Positions 8,434-10,405 of a stretch of 10,405 nt of DNA are shown one piece after another. Below the pieces are notes generated by a model. The model saw nothing but the letters and a program-made list of their open reading frames with translations, was not told where the DNA came from and made no database searches. A program made the position numbers and the translations under genes. The DNA lies in the NCBI GenBank assembly GCA_017616955.1, contig JAFZXD010000056.1:1-10405 (forward strand), given 5' to 3'. Positions within the stretch are counted from its first letter, which is position 1; each line of letters begins with the position of its first letter. This stretch comes from Eubacterium sp. (lineage in GTDB: Bacteria; Bacillota; Clostridia; Lachnospirales; Lachnospiraceae).

Positions 8434-8449
8434 ATGTAACTACTTACAC
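8434..8449. promoter_or_regulatory. Putative LacI-family operator O2, near lacI
   Basis: The sequence ATGTAACTACTTACAC contains the palindrome TGTAA-CTAC-TTACA and matches 13 of 16 positions with the site at 8535-8550. It overlaps the predicted start of the leftward lacI-uxaC transcript (about 8444), so binding here would give autorepression. The operator role is inferred from symmetry, duplication and position. Confidence 0.7.
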
Positions 8450-8450
8450 A

Positions 8451-8479
8451 ATATTAGCGTATTTTGTGAAAAATTACAA
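8451..8479 (-). promoter_or_regulatory. Putative promoter for lacI-uxaC
   Basis: On the - strand a -35-like TTGTAA (complement of 8474-8479) and a -10-like TAATAT (complement of 8451-8456) are separated by 17 bp. Each matches 4 of 6 consensus positions. The predicted start is near 8444, inside the O2 palindrome, leaving a leader of about 36 nt before the lacI ATG. It is a moderate match and is made more credible by the mirrored arrangement on the uxaB side. Confidence 0.5.
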
Positions 8480-8500
8480 GTATAAATGGTTTGAAAAATG

Positions 8501-8529
8501 TTGACTAACAGCTTGATTAGATGTAAAAT
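8501..8529 (+). promoter_or_regulatory. Sigma-A-type promoter for uxaB-uxaA
   Basis: TTGACT (8501-8506), a 17-bp spacer and TAAAAT (8524-8529) make a strong sigma-A match, 5 of 6 at each box. The predicted start is near 8536, at the left edge of the O1 palindrome, and gives a leader of about 65 nt before the uxaB ATG. Confidence 0.8.
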
Positions 8530-8534
8530 CGAAA

Positions 8535-8550
8535 ATGTAAGTGCTTACAT
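8535..8550. promoter_or_regulatory. Putative LacI-family operator O1, over the uxaB start
   Basis: ATGTAAGTGCTTACAT has two perfect 7-bp arms around a TG centre. It starts 6 bp downstream of the -10 box of the uxaB promoter, so an occupied site would block initiation. It also lies one base away from a CcpA cre-like pattern (central TG instead of CG), so catabolite repression by CcpA is an alternative reading. The presence of a related palindrome 101 bp away beside the LacI-family gene favours the local repressor. Confidence 0.8.
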
Positions 8551-8600
8551 GAAATGGGCATTTATGGATTTCTTTAATAAGGGGATGTAGAGGATAAACT

Positions 8601-10079
8601 ATGAAGAATATAAATAGGGTTTTAAAAGAATCGAGTGTTAAAAACGGAGAGGTAAAAATACTTCAATTTGGTGAAGGGAATTTTTTAAGAGGATTCGTGG
8701 ATGAGATGATAGATGAGGCAAATGAGCGTGGCTTTATGGATGCAGAGGTAATCATCGTAAAGCCCAGAAATGGCTCTTTGCCACCTCATTTCAAAACACA
8801 GAATAATCGATATACGACCTCTCTTAGAGGAAAAGAAGAGGTGCGTAACAGAATAGTTAGTTGTGTTTCAAAAGTGTACTCGTGTTACGAGGACTATGAC
8901 AGTTTTATGAAACTGTCTTGTGCCAGCTCTTTAAAGTTCGTTGTTTCAAATACAACCGAAGCCGGGATAGTTTATGACTTTGAAGATAGATATGAACTAG
9001 AACCTCCTGCAAGCTTTCCCGGCAAGCTTGCTAAATTCTTATATGAAAGATATAAGGCATTTGAAGGCGACAGAGATAAGGGAGTTATTATCCTTCCTGT
9101 GGAACTTATAGATGATAATGGTAAAGAATTAAAAAAATGTATAGAACTGCTTGCCGGAAAATGGAATCTTAAAGAAGACTTTCTGGCATGGCTGGATGAG
9201 TCATGTGTCTTCTGTAACACTCTGGTAGACCGAATCATATCCGGTTATCCGAGAGATGAAGCTGAAAAACTGTGGGAGGAATGGGGCTATAAAGATGAGC
9301 TTATAGTAACCGGGGAACCATTTGGACTATGGGTTATAGAGTCCGAAAAAGACATAAGCAAAGAACTTCCGTTGGATAAAGCAGGGCTTCCTGTTATTTA
9401 TACAGACAATCTAAAACCGTATAAAAAAAGAAAAGTGCGAATATTAAACGGTGCGCATACATCATTTGTTCCGGCAGCTTATCTGATGGGATACGATTAT
9501 GTTCTGGAAGCGGTATCTGATGATGTTATAGAACAGTTTATAGTCGAATTGCTTGAACAGGAAGTGATGCCGACACTTGAGATGGATAAAGGAGAATTAA
9601 AAGAATTTGCAGCTTCTGTGCTGACAAGATTCAAAAATCCATATATAAAACACGAATTATCGGCTATTGCTCTTAATAGTATATCTAAGTGGAAGACCAG
9701 ATGTCTGCCAACTATGCAGGATTATATCAACATATATGGATTACTTCCGATACGTCTGATCTTCTCACTGGCTGCGTTGCTTGTATATTATCGGGGAAGC
9801 AGGGACAATCAGGGTAGATTTATCGGATCTAGAGATTATAGGGACTGTAACGGTATAAAAGATGCCTATGAGATAAGAGATGACGAATCGGTGATTGAAA
9901 TATTTGAGAAAACTGAAGGGCTGGATATAGAAGAATATGCCAAAACTATTCTTTCGGAAGAAAGATTATGGGGAGTGAATCTGGATGACATTATAGGAGT
10001 AAGAGATTGTGTTGTTGAGATGATGTATATGATCACTGAAGATCCCAAAGCTGCGATGAAAAGAATTATATCTAAATGA
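8601..10079 (+). CDS. uxaB: Tagaturonate reductase (altronate oxidoreductase)
   Basis: NADH-dependent reduction of D-tagaturonate to D-altronate, the second step of galacturonate catabolism, in the cytoplasm. The 492-residue protein belongs to the mannitol dehydrogenase family of polyol-specific long-chain dehydrogenases. The nucleotide-binding N-terminus reads ILQFGEGNFLRGF (20-32), followed by FVVSNTTEAGI (113-123), NTLVDRIISGYPRDE (206-220) and the catalytic segment KPYKKRKVRILNGAH (272-286), in which K278, N283 and H286 align with the family's Lys-Asn-His set. RFKNPYIKHELSAIALNSISK and LPIRLIFSLAALLVYYRG in the C-terminal half match UxaB closely and distinguish it from fructuronate reductase UxuB. 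The ATG is preceded by AGAGGA (8589-8594) at 6 nt spacing. It is first in a rightward operon with uxaA and divergent from lacI-uxaC. Confidence 0.96.
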   Translation: MKNINRVLKESSVKNGEVKILQFGEGNFLRGFVDEMIDEANERGFMDAEVIIVKPRNGSLPPHFKTQNNRYTTSLRGKEEVRNRIVSCVSKVYSCYEDYDSFMKLSCASSLKFVVSNTTEAGIVYDFEDRYELEPPASFPGKLAKFLYERYKAFEGDRDKGVIILPVELIDDNGKELKKCIELLAGKWNLKEDFLAWLDESCVFCNTLVDRIISGYPRDEAEKLWEEWGYKDELIVTGEPFGLWVIESEKDISKELPLDKAGLPVIYTDNLKPYKKRKVRILNGAHTSFVPAAYLMGYDYVLEAVSDDVIEQFIVELLEQEVMPTLEMDKGELKEFAASVLTRFKNPYIKHELSAIALNSISKWKTRCLPTMQDYINIYGLLPIRLIFSLAALLVYYRGSRDNQGRFIGSRDYRDCNGIKDAYEIRDDESVIEIFEKTEGLDIEEYAKTILSEERLWGVNLDDIIGVRDCVVEMMYMITEDPKAAMKRIISK

Positions 10080-10111
10080 CAGATAAGTCATCATTTCATG
10101 AAGGAGGGGAC

Positions 10112-10405
10112 ATGAAAGCTCTTAAGATTAATACGGAAGATAATGTGGCTGTTTTGTTAAGTGATGTGCGAAAAGGAGAGATCATAGAGCTTCCCGGCGG
10201 TGATGCTATAGAGACCATCGAGGATATAAGCAGAGGACATAAGGTATCACTGACCGAGATAAAAGTGGGAGAACCTATAATAAAGTATGGAAATGTGATA
10301 GGCAGTGCAACACAGGATATACATTCCGGATCGTGGGTACACACACATAATGTGAGAACCGGATTAAGTGGAATTATCGAATATACATATGAGCCGGATG
10401 TGTCG
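10112..10405 (+). CDS. uxaA: Altronate dehydratase, N-terminal part, cut by window edge
   Basis: The first 98 codons, open to the last base, encode the SAF-type N-terminal domain of UxaA, which dehydrates D-altronate to 2-keto-3-deoxy-D-gluconate. Recognisable segments are KINTEDNVAV near the start, ISRGHKVSLTEIKVGEPIIK and YGNVIGSATQDIHSGSWVHT in the middle, then HNVRTGLSG, all closely following the E. coli UxaA beginning (RGHKFALTDI, VIKYG, HVHAHNTRTNLS). The large catalytic domain lies beyond the right edge. The start is well supported: AAGGAGGG at 10101-10108 is 3 nt before the ATG. It lies 32 nt after the uxaB stop, so the two are probably one transcript, completing the UxaC-UxaB-UxaA route to KDG. 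Confidence 0.94.
   Translation, partial: MKALKINTEDNVAVLLSDVRKGEIIELPGGDAIETIEDISRGHKVSLTEIKVGEPIIKYGNVIGSATQDIHSGSWVHTHNVRTGLSGIIEYTYEPDVS

Noticed and set aside
8972..9238. An 88-codon open frame on the - strand within uxaB
   Set aside because: Ser-rich low-information product antisense to a conserved uxaB region; no sign of coding on that strand.
10096..10344. An 82-codon open frame on the - strand at the right end
   Set aside because: It is antisense to the uxaA start, whose protein matches altronate dehydratase and whose ribosome binding site is ideal.
1..10405. Search for mobile elements, CRISPR repeats, tRNA/rRNA genes, phage or defence genes
   Set aside because: Nearly all sequence is occupied by recognisable sugar-uptake and uronate genes; no transposase, regular repeat array or RNA gene was seen.

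Overview
The window looks like chromosomal DNA from a Gram-positive, low-GC Clostridia, most likely a plant-glycan-degrading gut or rumen Lachnospiraceae (Butyrivibrio, Lachnospira or Roseburia type). This rests on AT-rich coding sequence with many ATA and AGA codons, strong AGGAGG-type ribosome binding sites, sigma-A-like promoters and the gene families present. The genus is an inference; no rRNA or other marker gene is in the window.

The first half (1-5893, + strand) is one sugar-uptake and hydrolysis operon cut by the left edge. It holds the 3' part of an ABC-transporter solute-binding protein, two MalF/MalG-type permeases, a cytoplasmic GH43 beta-xylosidase-type enzyme with a C-terminal beta-sandwich domain, and an (alpha/alpha)6-barrel glycoside hydrolase of the MGH1/GH63-like group whose substrate I cannot name. 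From the first permease on, genes overlap or are separated by about 20 nt or less. A stem-loop lies between the binding-protein gene and the permeases. No transporter ATPase is present, as is usual for this class, which often borrows a shared MsmK/UgpC-type ATPase. A 17-bp stem terminator usable from both strands closes the operon.

The second half (5957-10405) is a galacturonate catabolism locus built around a divergent promoter region. Leftward run a LacI-family repressor gene and uxaC (uronate isomerase). Rightward run uxaB (tagaturonate reductase) and the first 98 codons of uxaA (altronate dehydratase), cut by the right edge. Together these convert D-galacturonate to tagaturonate, altronate and then 2-keto-3-deoxygluconate. 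The 192-bp region between lacI and uxaB carries two similar palindromes, each lying over the predicted transcription start of one of two divergent promoters, which fits a local repressor controlling both arms.

The two halves read as cooperating: imported oligosaccharides are trimmed inside the cell and released galacturonate is oxidised by the Uxa pathway. A beta-xylosidase next to galacturonate genes suggests a ligand with both xylose and galacturonate, but this is inference. I found no mobile element, CRISPR array, RNA gene or clearly new system. The least understood component is the MGH1-like hydrolase at 4496-5893.
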